From: Ferrimonas sediminum
Lineage (GTDB): Bacteria > Pseudomonadota > Gammaproteobacteria > Enterobacterales > Shewanellaceae
Direction of reading: 5' to 3'
NCBI RefSeq assembly: GCF_900100175.1
Contig: NZ_FNEM01000016.1
Location: 5,270-69,269, forward strand
DNA length: 64,000 nt
Part shown: one piece after another, positions 1-8,952 of the stretch
Layout: each line of letters begins with the position of its first letter
Position numbering within the stretch: position 1 is the stretch's first letter
Program-made: the position numbers and the translations under genes
The notes under the pieces: generated by a model
Database searches by the model: none
Told to the model about the DNA's origin: nothing
Seen by the model: the letters and a program-made list of their open reading frames with translations, nothing else

Positions 1-191
1 TCTGATAACTTGATCCAGGGAACGCTGCCCGCGACCTGCTGGTTTTGCTCGGACAACTTTATCCATGGCACGCTTCCGGCGATCTGCTGCAGCGCGTTGG
101 CTTGATCAGGGGTATGGCTGATGGATGCGACACCGTAGAAAGAGGTAGCAGTAACGAAGGTGGATAACAGAAGCTTCATTGCTGTAGTCAT
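1..191 (-). CDS. Small secreted protein with tandem 16-residue repeats (5' part only)
   Basis: The minus strand is open from an ATG at 191 to the window edge, giving 63 residues of an unfinished gene. The start has an AAGGG-type ribosome-binding site about 8 bases upstream. Residues 1-22 (MTTAMKLLLSTFVTATSFYG and on) read as a signal peptide. The visible mature part then contains QQIAGSVPWIKLSEQN followed by QQVAGSVPWIKLS, a 16-residue unit that is still repeating when the sequence runs out. The two copies differ mostly at silent codon positions (for example gtgccatgg against gttccctgg), so the protein repeat appears conserved while the DNA has drifted. A sigma-54 type promoter lies 44-61 bases upstream. 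I do not recognise the family. It could be a surface or extracellular repeat protein or a repetitive peptide precursor. The C-terminus and repeat number lie outside the window. Confidence 0.65.
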   Translation of the reverse strand, partial: MTTAMKLLLSTFVTATSFYGVASISHTPDQANALQQIAGSVPWIKLSEQNQQVAGSVPWIKLS

Positions 192-234
192 AGTGGTTGC
201 CCTTGCTGAATGTTAAAAATAGACAGCAAGGGTT

Positions 235-252
235 TAGCAATGGTTGTGCCAA
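235..252 (-). promoter_or_regulatory. Sigma-54 (RpoN) promoter for the repeat-protein gene
   Basis: On the minus strand this reads TTGGCACAACCATTGCTA, matching the sigma-54 consensus TGGCAC-N5-TTGC(A/T) at every defined position, with the GG (-24) and GC (-12) doublets correctly spaced. Transcription would begin near 225, leaving about 34 bases before the ATG at 191. It sits in the 82-base gap after the stop codon of the upstream sensor gene, so the small gene has its own activator-dependent promoter. The enhancer-binding protein is not encoded nearby. Confidence 0.7.
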
Positions 253-273
253 TGTTGTTTTGTCGTAAATTTC

Positions 274-3200
274 CTAGCTTTTCAAGGAGATTTTGGATTT
301 CTCATTTTTAAGCTTTTGTTCTATATGACTTTCTTTTAGCGGTTTACTGAAATGGTAGCCTTGAATTAATTCACACTTAAGAGCCTTTAAAACAGTAAGT
401 TGCGATTGCTCTTCAATCCCTTCTGCCACCACTTGCAAGTTCATGTTGTGGGCGATGGTAATGATGGAATCGACCATTTTCATATCGCGATCGGAGGTGG
501 CGATGTCATCGATGAAGGATTTGTCGATTTTTAACGTATGAATTGGAAAGCGCTTCAGGTAGGACAATGAAGAGTATCCGGTGCCGAAGTCATCCAGGGC
601 CAGGTGGATCTGCATGCGATTGAGGTCTTTCATAATCTGAATGGCCTCTTCGGGGCGATCGATGACGGTGCTCTCAGTGATCTCCAGCTCCAGGTTGTGC
701 GCAGGGAGGCCGGTCTCATCCAAAATCACCTGAATGCGCTTACACAGCCCCGGAGAGCTAAATTGCTGGCTGGACAGGTTAACCGCGATCCTGCCCTTAA
801 GAAGTCCCTTTTTGCGCCATTGTTCGGCGGTGAGGCAGGCCTGCTTTAATACCCAGTTGTCGATGTCGATGATCAGGCCAGTCTCCTCCGCCAGGCTGAT
901 AAACTGGTCGGGGAACAACAGCCCTTTGGTGGGGTGATTCATCCGGACCAGTGCTTCCATACCAAAGATGGAGTCGGAGGTCAGGGCCATCTTGGGCTGA
1001 TAGTGCAGCTCGAACCAATTCTCTTTCAGGGCCTGGCGAATCATGCTTTCCACTTCGAAGCGCTTTATGGCGTCCTGGTTCATAAAGTCGTTGAAGAATT
1101 GGAAGCATTGTCCACCCTGACTCTTAGCGTGGTACATGGCCAGATCGGCTTTTCTCAGCAGGGCGTGCGGCTCTACGTCGTCTTCGGGGTAGCTGACAAT
1201 GCCGATGCTGGCTTTAACGACGATCTCTTCCTCATCCACCAGATAGGGTTGCTCAAAGGTAGTCAGAATGCGCTTGGCAATTTTGCTGGCATTTTTTACT
1301 GAAGAGGTGCTGTCGGCGATGATGGCAAACTCGTCGCCGCCGAGGCGGTAGAGCTCGCAGTCATTGGGCAGCTTGCTGTTGAGCCGGTTGGCCACATGGC
1401 ACAGCAGGCTGTCTCCCACATCGTGGCCCAGAGTTTCATTGATGCGCTTAAAGTTATCCAGGTCAAAGACAAACAAGCAGTGCTCGCTCTGGCGTTTGAT
1501 GCGGGCATCCAGGCTGATGTGCAGGTAGGTGCGGTTCGGCAGTCCGGTCAGCACGTCGTTGTTGGTAAGCCGGCGCAGCTCTACCTCGTTCTGTTTTCGG
1601 TGGGTAATGTCGGTGAGGATACCCACAAAATAGCTGGGGTGGTTGTCTTCGGCTTTGATCAGATCGATCACCACATCCAGATGGATCTTACGGCCATCCG
1701 GGCGGCGGTGCTCCAGCTCGCTGGCCCAGTTGCCCTGAATCTTGACGATGTTGGAGATCTCTTGAAAATAGTCGGTATCCAGATCCCCTAGGGACAGGGG
1801 AGTCCCGATCAGTGCCCGGCGCTTGTGGCCCAGAATCTGGCAGCCGCTGTCGTTCAGTTCCAGGTAGTTGAAGTCGGCATCCAGAATGAACATCCCTTCG
1901 GAGATGTTGGTCAGCGCGCGGGCAAAGATGGTCAGACGCTCTTCCGCTTCTTTGATCTTACTGATGTCTTTAATGGTACCTGTCATTCGGGACGGCTGGT
2001 CGTCACCGTCCCGTTCAACGATTTTGGCCCGGTCGAGGATCCAGATCCAGTTGTGCTGTTTGTCCCGAACCCGGTAGGTTGCCTCAAAGTGGTCGATGTC
2101 GCCCCGGAAGTGGGCCTCGAGGGCATTGCGGACACGCTCCCGATCGTTGGGATGGATGTTGCCGTTATCGGTGGGGGTGCTGCGTTGACCATCTTGGGGG
2201 AAGTCCAGGGTTCCCCAGATGTTGGAACGGTATATCCGTCCGGAGTCGATGTCCCAGTCCCACATCTCATCGCCGCTGCCCCATAGAGACAGTTTGAGGC
2301 GCTCTTCACTCTGGGCGATGCGCGCCTGCACCCGGCGGCGTTGCTGAATGGAGCGGAAGGCCAGGTAGATGAGGGCCATCAGCAGCATAGCGTAAATCGC
2401 CTTGGCAGAGGTCGACAACCACCAAGGGGGAAGAATGGTCACCCCAAGGCTGCGAACCGGACTGTCGTGCCCGAGGCCATTGGTGCTTTTTATCTCAAAC
2501 CGGTATTCGCCATAGGGCACGTTGGTGTAGGTGGCGATGCGGGAGTTGTTGGCAGTTTCCAGCCAGTTGTCATCCAGGCCATGGAGCCGGTACAGGTAGG
2601 AGATGCTGTAATCCAGTGCCTCAGAGGGGGAGGAAAACCCGAAAGAGAAGGGGTAATCACTGCTTTTCAGGGTAATGGACTTGGCCACCATGATGTTTTT
2701 GTTCAGCTTCTCACCCACTGGTACTTCACGGTTGAAGATGCGAAATGAGGTAATCACCGGGGCCGTGCCACGCTGCTGGGTTTTGTCGATGTCTGAGACC
2801 AGGTTCAGCCCGCCGCTGCCGCCAAAGAGCAATTGGTTATTGAACTTGCCACTTGCCATGCCGTTGAATTCGGACAGGGCTCCGAGTTTGGTGTCGTAGA
2901 TGTTGACGGTCTTGCCACTGCTGCGATCGACAACCACCAAACCGCCGGAGGTGGCACTGATGACTCGCTCCGGGGTGACTTCAAAGGAGTAGGCCACGCT
3001 CTTGTTCAGCTTGCTGAACTGCTCGATGTGGCCAGTGCTCTTGATCTCGAACATGCCGGTGTCCAGCGCCTGGGCGTAGATCTGGCCATTGGCGATTTTG
3101 GTTCCGGAGATGATTCGGCCCTTGAGGAATTCACCATTACGAATCAGTTCATCGTCCAGTTTTACCAGTTGAATGACCCCGTTTTGAGTACCGATCACCA

Positions 3201-4578
3201 GACTGCTTTTGGTGACCGCGCCATTGAGAATCGGGTGTTTAAACTGCACATCTACCGGGGCTGGCGCAATGGAGGGGGTCGGCTTGTTGATGTTGAGCAT
3301 CATCAGGCCGTGGTCCACGGTACCCAGATAAACCTTGCCCTGATAGATATCGGGAATGATACAGCTGAAGGTGGCATCGTGTTTCAGGGTCGTGGTGTTG
3401 AAGTCTGCATCGACAATGACCAGGGTCTGACGACCACTGATCAGCAGTTTGTCGCCAAAGGTCGCCACGGTCTTGGGGCCGGCAATGGCGGTGTTGAGGC
3501 TGCGGGTTTGTTCAAACTGATCGTTATAGAAGTGAACTTCGGGTTCATCTTCCAGTACCACCAACTCATTACCAAACTGATGGGCGCCCCAGACGTCATT
3601 GCCGGTGTCATTGGCAAACTTCTCAACGACTTTCTGTTGATTACTTTTTCTGAACAGGCCGTTACCGTTGGTGCCAAACCAGAAGTTGTTACCGGAGTCG
3701 GTAAACAGGCTAAGGATGGGCTTGCTGTTGTCTTCGGTTCGAAACTGTCGGATTTTAAACGGGTGCTCAGAGGTGTCGACGGCAACGATTCCGGTTTTAG
3801 AGACCACTCGTAAGATGCTTTCCCGTTCGTTGAAATCCAGCTTTTCAAACTGGTTGCCGCTCAGGATTTCCTGCAGCTCGCCGTCGGGACCCAGGCTGAA
3901 GACCTGGTTCGCAGTCAGCAGGAACCACTCATTAATGGCGCGGTCGATATCGATAACGGTCAGGGTTTCATCCGTCAGCGGTATCCATGGCTTGCTGGCG
4001 TCCGGCTGAACCGACTTTACCTGGCCTGAGGCGGTCAGGGCCAGACTCATCTTTTTACCGGGCAGGGCCTTCTTTATCGCTTCGCCGGTGCCGAGTTGCT
4101 CAATGGTGCCGGAGTGGATGTTCAGTGAAAATAGCCCTTGGGTGTTGGAGAACCAGATGTGGTTTTTATGTAACGTCAGGTGGTTGGTGGTCAGCCCCGA
4201 CGGAATAGAGATGGTGGAAAACTGCTGAGAGGTGATGTCATAGCGGCTGATGGCGGTTTGGGTGGCAATGTAAAGTGCGTTCTGTTTGGCGACGTACACC
4301 AGATCGTGAATGGTGTTGGAACTGAGGCTGTTGGGGTTGCCCTCCTCATGACGAAACACCTTAAATTCATTGCCATCGAAGCGGTTGAGGCCATCGAGGG
4401 TGGCAAACCACATCATGCCCTGATTGTCCTGGGTGATGGCGGTGACTACCGATTGACTCAGCCCTTTCGCCATGGACAGGTGCTGGAGTTTGGTGACGGG
4501 GTGCAATGAGGCCGCCATACCCGCCATGGGGAGCAGGGCAAGGGATAGGATAAGGGTGACGACCAGTTTTAGCTTCAT
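274..4578 (-). CDS. Propeller-type membrane sensor with PAS-PAS-GGDEF-EAL (cyclic-di-GMP turnover)
   Basis: A 1434-residue multidomain signalling protein. Residues 1-22 are a signal peptide. Residues about 30-620 contain two-component-regulator propeller repeats (for example DNQGMMWFATLDGLNRFDG). A Y_Y_Y domain follows at about 640-725 (LHGLDDNWLETANNSRIATY) and then one membrane segment near 727-747. In the cytoplasm are a PAS domain from about 766 (GDEMWDWDIDSG), a second PAS, a GGDEF domain with intact LGGDEF near residue 1080, and an EAL domain with intact MEALVRM near 1207 plus DDFGTGYSSL and AEGIEE. Both catalytic motifs look intact, so it could make or degrade cyclic-di-GMP, probably in response to a periplasmic ligand (inference from the architecture). 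It lies downstream of the M16 protease gene on the same strand, separated by a hairpin. Confidence 0.93.
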   Translation of the reverse strand: MKLKLVVTLILSLALLPMAGMAASLHPVTKLQHLSMAKGLSQSVVTAITQDNQGMMWFATLDGLNRFDGNEFKVFRHEEGNPNSLSSNTIHDLVYVAKQNALYIATQTAISRYDITSQQFSTISIPSGLTTNHLTLHKNHIWFSNTQGLFSLNIHSGTIEQLGTGEAIKKALPGKKMSLALTASGQVKSVQPDASKPWIPLTDETLTVIDIDRAINEWFLLTANQVFSLGPDGELQEILSGNQFEKLDFNERESILRVVSKTGIVAVDTSEHPFKIRQFRTEDNSKPILSLFTDSGNNFWFGTNGNGLFRKSNQQKVVEKFANDTGNDVWGAHQFGNELVVLEDEPEVHFYNDQFEQTRSLNTAIAGPKTVATFGDKLLISGRQTLVIVDADFNTTTLKHDATFSCIIPDIYQGKVYLGTVDHGLMMLNINKPTPSIAPAPVDVQFKHPILNGAVTKSSLVIGTQNGVIQLVKLDDELIRNGEFLKGRIISGTKIANGQIYAQALDTGMFEIKSTGHIEQFSKLNKSVAYSFEVTPERVISATSGGLVVVDRSSGKTVNIYDTKLGALSEFNGMASGKFNNQLLFGGSGGLNLVSDIDKTQQRGTAPVITSFRIFNREVPVGEKLNKNIMVAKSITLKSSDYPFSFGFSSPSEALDYSISYLYRLHGLDDNWLETANNSRIATYTNVPYGEYRFEIKSTNGLGHDSPVRSLGVTILPPWWLSTSAKAIYAMLLMALIYLAFRSIQQRRRVQARIAQSEERLKLSLWGSGDEMWDWDIDSGRIYRSNIWGTLDFPQDGQRSTPTDNGNIHPNDRERVRNALEAHFRGDIDHFEATYRVRDKQHNWIWILDRAKIVERDGDDQPSRMTGTIKDISKIKEAEERLTIFARALTNISEGMFILDADFNYLELNDSGCQILGHKRRALIGTPLSLGDLDTDYFQEISNIVKIQGNWASELEHRRPDGRKIHLDVVIDLIKAEDNHPSYFVGILTDITHRKQNEVELRRLTNNDVLTGLPNRTYLHISLDARIKRQSEHCLFVFDLDNFKRINETLGHDVGDSLLCHVANRLNSKLPNDCELYRLGGDEFAIIADSTSSVKNASKIAKRILTTFEQPYLVDEEEIVVKASIGIVSYPEDDVEPHALLRKADLAMYHAKSQGGQCFQFFNDFMNQDAIKRFEVESMIRQALKENWFELHYQPKMALTSDSIFGMEALVRMNHPTKGLLFPDQFISLAEETGLIIDIDNWVLKQACLTAEQWRKKGLLKGRIAVNLSSQQFSSPGLCKRIQVILDETGLPAHNLELEITESTVIDRPEEAIQIMKDLNRMQIHLALDDFGTGYSSLSYLKRFPIHTLKIDKSFIDDIATSDRDMKMVDSIITIAHNMNLQVVAEGIEEQSQLTVLKALKCELIQGYHFSKPLKESHIEQKLKNEKSKISLKS

Positions 4579-4604
4579 ATCTGTATTTATACGTTTTTAT
4601 GATA

Positions 4605-4628
4605 TAGAAAACGGCCCGTTTTGGGCCG
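4605..4628 (-). terminator. Hairpin/terminator between the M16 protease and the sensor gene
   Basis: Read on the minus strand, CGGCCC and GGGCCG form a 6-bp GC stem with a five-base loop, followed by TTTTC. It lies about 100 bases after the protease stop and only about 27 bases before the sensor ATG. It is either a terminator with a very short leader downstream or an attenuator-like leader hairpin for the sensor gene. Confidence 0.5.
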
Positions 4629-4733
4629 CCTAACACTGTATGCAACCATTTTACAATAGCATCTGTTACAAGGTGACAGCAACCGCAGATACTGTGGTTA
4701 AGCCGTTGAATTACTGCGGCATCACAGAGCGGA

Positions 4734-7520
4734 CTACATAGAAAAGCGACCGGCTTCCGATTTAAATTGATTCAGGTCTTCGATGCTGCTTGAACCGATA
4801 ATGGGAGAGTTATCCTGATGCTGGTTGCCACAGCTAAAGAGAATCAGCCTGTCCGGGGTTTTGGCCTTCATTCGGTTGACGATAAAGCGAATCATGTCTG
4901 CCCGTTCCAGTTGGGCGATGTTGTCGGCGATCTTCTGCCGTTGATTGAAGTCGCAGTCGTGGTTGCCGATGCTGGTCCACAGACGCTGGGCTCGGGCATT
5001 GATGTTGGCATCCGGCTCCAGGATCTGCTGAATCAGCCCCTGCTTGGTGGCTTGCCACTGTTCATGGGTAATCTGCATCAGGGCATAGCTGAAATCGGCA
5101 ATGAACTGATCGATGGCCTCGATCAGTTTCAACGGACTGGCCACCGGGCTTTGAATGTAGAACATCAGGCCCGGGTAGTGGTTCAACGGCACGTAACTGG
5201 TGCCAACCATATACCCCAGTTGCTGCTTGGTGCGAAGCTCATGGAAGAAGGTCGATGACATGGCATGGTTAAGCAAGCTGAACATGGCGGCTTTATCGGT
5301 GCTGTGCTTTCGGGATTGGTAGTACACCAGAATGGCACTGTCCTGATGCTCGGCGGGTAACTCCCTGAGGATGGTGCCCTTGCTTTCGATGCGCACCAAC
5401 TCCCTGGCGACCTCTTCACCGGGTTGGCTGACCAGCGCCAGTTGCCGATTCAGATCCTGGGCCAGGGCGATGGCTTCCAGTTTTAACCAGTCCCCGTAGA
5501 CGAAGGCTTCCACATTGATCTGTTGATAGATCTTGCCGATGTGGCCGTGTAACTCCTCCAGTGTGACGGTTTCCAGCCCTGCCGCCAGCCGCAGGGGTTC
5601 ATAGCTGCGGTGCTGCAGGGTGGCGGTGAGGCTGTTAAAAAGCTTTGATATGGGGCGGGCGTTGCGAACTGCCTGCCAGTTGCGCATCAGCCTGGCCTTG
5701 GTGTCATTGAAGCGTCGGGGCAGGAAATTCCGCTTTCTCGCCTGGGTCAGCAGCAGGGTTAGCAGTGCCTGCTGCTTTCCGGTAAAGCCGGTCAGGTGCA
5801 GGGTCAGTCCGCCCTGATGCGGATAGATGTTATAAGACATGCCGGCGATCTCCGCCGGATAGGTTCGTTCACTGAGGTCGTCCAGTAACATGGCGATGTA
5901 AAGCCGGGTCAGGGCTGCCGCCCGGGTGGTGCGGTGGGCCTGCTCACTGTCCAGGGCGATAAACAGATGGCCCTTTGGAACCTTGAATTCACTGTCTTTG
6001 TAATGCCAGAGACGAAACCCCTGCTGATTAAAGACCACTTGGGGGCCTCGGCTCGGCTGGGTGTCCTGGCGAGGCTGTATGTTGTTCAGAATGTAGGGGT
6101 TGGGGCCGGGCAGTTCTAGCTCATGGGAGCGGGGCACGTTGGCCCACCGCTGCCGGCGTGCCTCGGTGATCGGTACGATGCGATAGGGAGTGTTGTACCA
6201 CTTGGCGTGCCTGTCGGTATCGAGATCCGGCAAAACCAATTGAATCCTCAGCTGCTCCGGCACCATCTTATCCAGCAGCGAGGCGGTCAGTGTATGATCC
6301 AGGGTATCCATGCGGTAGTCGCCAAAGATCACGTCCTCGGCGGGGTAGTGTTGCAGGTTAATCGCCAGGTGGCTGGCCAGATCCAGGGGCTTATTGGCTT
6401 CCTGGTACTTGAATGCCAGATCCAGCAGGGTTTTGCGTTCGTCGTAGCGCCAGTCCTCGAGGCACTGTTGACGCACTACCCCAATGAACTGAAACATCAG
6501 GCCGATAATGGTGTCCTGCTCGGTAATCCCTTTTTCGGTCAGCTGAAAGCTGATGTTGAAGTCTTTAAAGTTATAGCCGTTGATGCCACCGCCGGCAGAC
6601 AGGTTGGTCGCCAGCCCCTGTCGCTTCAGCAGGGACAGCAGGCTGCCCCGGCCTTCGTAACCCAGCATGTGGGCCAAAAAGGTCAGGGGTTTGAGGTGAT
6701 ACCATTGGTCCACGCCGGGTAGCGGAAAGGTGACCGTGAGCCGCCGTTGGGCTTTCAGTGGTGTGGCCTGTACCTCGATATTCATCTCTTTGTCGGTGTA
6801 CAGCGGTATATCCGGGTAGCATTTGTGGATGTCACGGTTAACGATGGCGGAGAAATAGTGTTGCAGCCATTGCTGCATCTGTTCGAGGCTGGCATCGCTC
6901 ACTAACACCAGGGTCATCAGGTTGGCAGAGTACTGGGTGTGGTAGAACTCCAGTAACTCCTCACGGACCGGACGCTGGTTGCGATCCGCCAGGGTTTCCA
7001 GGTTGCCAACGGAGAACTTACTGAAGGGGTGGGCCGGGTTGACGGTCTGTTTATGCACCTGATACAGGCGGCGCACGTCATCCCGCAGTTTCATCTTAAA
7101 CTCTGAGTCAACCGATTGGCGCTCTTTGTCCGCCAGGTGGGCATCGAACAGCGGTGCCGTGAAGAACTGGCTGAAACGCAATAACCCCTCTTGAAAGTGG
7201 TCATGGTTGATGTCGAAAAAGTAGCTGGTGAACTCAGGCCCGGTCCAGGCGTTGTGGTTGCCCCCGTGTTGGCTGATGAACTGCTGGTATTCTCCCGGGT
7301 GGGGAAATTTTTCGGTGCCGAGAAACAGCATGTGCTCAAGAAAGTGCGCCATCCCCTCCCGGTCGTCGGGATCATCAAAATGGCCGACATTGACGGCCAG
7401 GGCGGCGGCGGATTTGGTGGCCGTGGAATCGGCAATCAGTAAGGCCCTTAGGCCATTGTCTAACGTGACCTGAGCGTATTTTTTGTTATCGTTGGGGCTG
7501 ACGATCAGTTCTGGCATCAA
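4734..7520 (-). CDS. M16 family zinc metalloprotease (insulinase/pitrilysin-like)
   Basis: A 928-residue protein with the inverted zinc motif HXXEH as HFLEH at residues 59-63 and a suitably placed third ligand, Glu140 (in DKERQSVDSEF), as in pitrilysin. A second M16 half with the RxxxxLGY-type segment (TKQQLGYMVGTSY) lies in the C-terminal part, as expected for the single-chain, roughly 930-residue group (PtrA, insulysin). Members are clam-shaped peptidases that degrade short unfolded peptides. Unlike E. coli PtrA, no signal peptide is visible at the N-terminus (MMPELIVSPNDNKKY), so a cytoplasmic location is likely unless the start is misplaced. The gene is transcribed toward the sensor gene and away from sixA. 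Confidence 0.93.
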   Translation of the reverse strand: MMPELIVSPNDNKKYAQVTLDNGLRALLIADSTATKSAAALAVNVGHFDDPDDREGMAHFLEHMLFLGTEKFPHPGEYQQFISQHGGNHNAWTGPEFTSYFFDINHDHFQEGLLRFSQFFTAPLFDAHLADKERQSVDSEFKMKLRDDVRRLYQVHKQTVNPAHPFSKFSVGNLETLADRNQRPVREELLEFYHTQYSANLMTLVLVSDASLEQMQQWLQHYFSAIVNRDIHKCYPDIPLYTDKEMNIEVQATPLKAQRRLTVTFPLPGVDQWYHLKPLTFLAHMLGYEGRGSLLSLLKRQGLATNLSAGGGINGYNFKDFNISFQLTEKGITEQDTIIGLMFQFIGVVRQQCLEDWRYDERKTLLDLAFKYQEANKPLDLASHLAINLQHYPAEDVIFGDYRMDTLDHTLTASLLDKMVPEQLRIQLVLPDLDTDRHAKWYNTPYRIVPITEARRQRWANVPRSHELELPGPNPYILNNIQPRQDTQPSRGPQVVFNQQGFRLWHYKDSEFKVPKGHLFIALDSEQAHRTTRAAALTRLYIAMLLDDLSERTYPAEIAGMSYNIYPHQGGLTLHLTGFTGKQQALLTLLLTQARKRNFLPRRFNDTKARLMRNWQAVRNARPISKLFNSLTATLQHRSYEPLRLAAGLETVTLEELHGHIGKIYQQINVEAFVYGDWLKLEAIALAQDLNRQLALVSQPGEEVARELVRIESKGTILRELPAEHQDSAILVYYQSRKHSTDKAAMFSLLNHAMSSTFFHELRTKQQLGYMVGTSYVPLNHYPGLMFYIQSPVASPLKLIEAIDQFIADFSYALMQITHEQWQATKQGLIQQILEPDANINARAQRLWTSIGNHDCDFNQRQKIADNIAQLERADMIRFIVNRMKAKTPDRLILFSCGNQHQDNSPIIGSSSIEDLNQFKSEAGRFSM

Positions 7521-7853
7521 TGTTGAATCCTATAGGCGTACGGCCGAGCTTTGGGTATTGCGCCGGAGACAACGTTGGGCAATCAAGGTTCTTTTTGTGG
7601 TAGTTATAAGCCTAGTTAAAGCTGGCTGCGTACGTATGATTTTTGTTAGCTTATACCTTTTTCACGGTGAAAACCAAAAGATATCACTTTGTTACGGGAT
7701 GTCTTTTTTCGATTGCCGGCCTCGTCTGCCGGTGGTTAACTTTGCTGCGGGCTTTCTATACAATGCCAGCTTCGAGCCAGTTGAACCGGGTCGTTCCGGC
7801 AAGGCAAAAAAGCCGGGTTAGGCCGATGGGATGGATGATTTTTTGGGGTTAGC
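7521..7853. other. Divergent intergenic region between the M16 protease and sixA
   Basis: No supported gene. The region must hold promoters for both flanking genes, which diverge. A weak candidate for sixA is TTAACT (7737) with TACAAT (7759), spacer 16. A G-rich stretch (tttggggtt) just before the sixA ATG can serve as its ribosome-binding site. An open frame crossing this region has no family resemblance and was not accepted. Confidence 0.4.
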
Positions 7854-8330
7854 ATGCGTTTTTATTTGATGCGTCATGGTGAAGCCGGATTTGACGCAAC
7901 GGTAGACAGTCAGCGGAATCTGACCGACCTCGGTCAGAGAGAGGTCCTGCACATGGGGGCCCGTTTGGCCCAGGAGTTCGGTGGCTGCCGGTTGGTGCTG
8001 GTCAGCCCCTATGTGCGTGCCCAGCAGAGTTGGCGCTGTTTGCAGGCATCGCTGCCGCAGGATGCTGAAGTCATTACGCTGGATGAACTGGTGCCCAACG
8101 CCGATCCCGGTGTGTGTCATGATGTGATTGTCGCGCACGCGGCGCTCAGCACCACCGATGCGGTACTGGTGGTGGCTCATATGCCACTGCTGGCCTATTT
8201 GTTGCGGGAGTTCGTTGCCGGGGTTGAGCCGCCGCTGTTTGCCACTGCCGCCGTTGCCTCGTTGGAGGTCAATGACGGCAGTGCGCGTGTGCTGTCATTG
8301 CATTCACCGACGGTGCCCGCCGTCCTCTGA
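7854..8330 (+). CDS. sixA: Phosphohistidine phosphatase SixA
   Basis: A 158-residue member of the histidine phosphatase (phosphoglycerate mutase-like) superfamily. The catalytic RHG motif is at residues 7-9 (MRFYLMRHGEAG) and a second-histidine segment is at VVAHMPLLAYLL. SixA removes phosphate from histidines of phosphotransfer proteins, such as the HPt domain of ArcB and the nitrogen PTS protein in E. coli. Length and N-terminus match the family. Its 3' end overlaps the convergent smrB gene by 27 bases. The location next to smrB-prmB-aroC is the same neighbourhood as in E. coli. Confidence 0.93.
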   Translation: MRFYLMRHGEAGFDATVDSQRNLTDLGQREVLHMGARLAQEFGGCRLVLVSPYVRAQQSWRCLQASLPQDAEVITLDELVPNADPGVCHDVIVAHAALSTTDAVLVVAHMPLLAYLLREFVAGVEPPLFATAAVASLEVNDGSARVLSLHSPTVPAVL

Positions 8331-8831
8331 GCCGACATCCACCAGCACCAGTAAAGCGCCGTTGCCTCCCCACTCCAGCGGTGCCTGGTGATAGCCGATT
8401 ACCTGCGGGTGCTGGGCCAGCCAACTAGGGATCTGTTGCTTGAGCACGCCGCTGCCAATGCCATGCATGATGCAGGCGCAGTGGACGTGGTGTTTTTTGC
8501 ACTCCTCAATCAGGGCGATCAACTCAAACCGGGCTTCCTGGGTCCGGTAGCCGTGCAGATCCAGCATCAGATCCGGGGTGTAGTCGCCCCGCCTCAATTT
8601 TTTCAGCTCGAACGGGTCTTCGCCCTGGCGCAGGTAGCGGACGGGGCCGCTATCGGGCATGGCGGGTTGGAACTCATCAGAAAAGTAGCTGTCGGCAAGT
8701 TGCCGCTGTTGCTTCTCTTCCACCTGAATGCGTTTCGGGGCGGCTTTGGGGTGATGGTGTTTGTCCTGACTCAGGGGTTTGACCCCCGACATCATCTCGG
8801 CAAACGAACCGTTTTGATTGTCTTTACTCAT
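8304..8831 (-). CDS. smrB: Ribosome rescue endonuclease SmrB
   Basis: A 175-residue protein with a C-terminal Smr domain: DLHGYRTQEARFELIALIE, the CIMHGIGSGVLKQQ loop and a GGNGALLVL end. The middle (YFSDEFQPAMPDSGPVRYLR, KKLRRGDYTPDLMLDLHG) is typical of SmrB. SmrB cleaves mRNA at collided ribosomes. I chose the ATG at 8831 because it gives the family length and start (MSKDNQNG); the frame is open further upstream but that extension lacks similarity. An ATG three codons earlier (8840) is possible. Divergent from prmB, convergent with sixA. Confidence 0.92.
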   Translation of the reverse strand: MSKDNQNGSFAEMMSGVKPLSQDKHHHPKAAPKRIQVEEKQQRQLADSYFSDEFQPAMPDSGPVRYLRQGEDPFELKKLRRGDYTPDLMLDLHGYRTQEARFELIALIEECKKHHVHCACIMHGIGSGVLKQQIPSWLAQHPQVIGYHQAPLEWGGNGALLVLVDVGSEDGGHRR

Positions 8832-8952
8832 GGGCGGCATTTTAACCCAATCGTCGCCGCAAAAGCGATGCAGGCCGGAGAACAGATAGATCAGATCTTT
8901 AACACGATTGGGTTTACAATGTGGCGCAGTAGAGACAGACAGGATTTTTCTG

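Noticed and set aside
2833-3813. Plus-strand frame of 326 codons inside the sensor gene
   Set aside because: Antisense to the propeller region; no ribosome-binding site or family match.
7483-7821. Plus-strand frame crossing the protease start and the intergenic region
   Set aside because: Starts inside the divergent gene and shows no family resemblance; the region is better explained as promoters.
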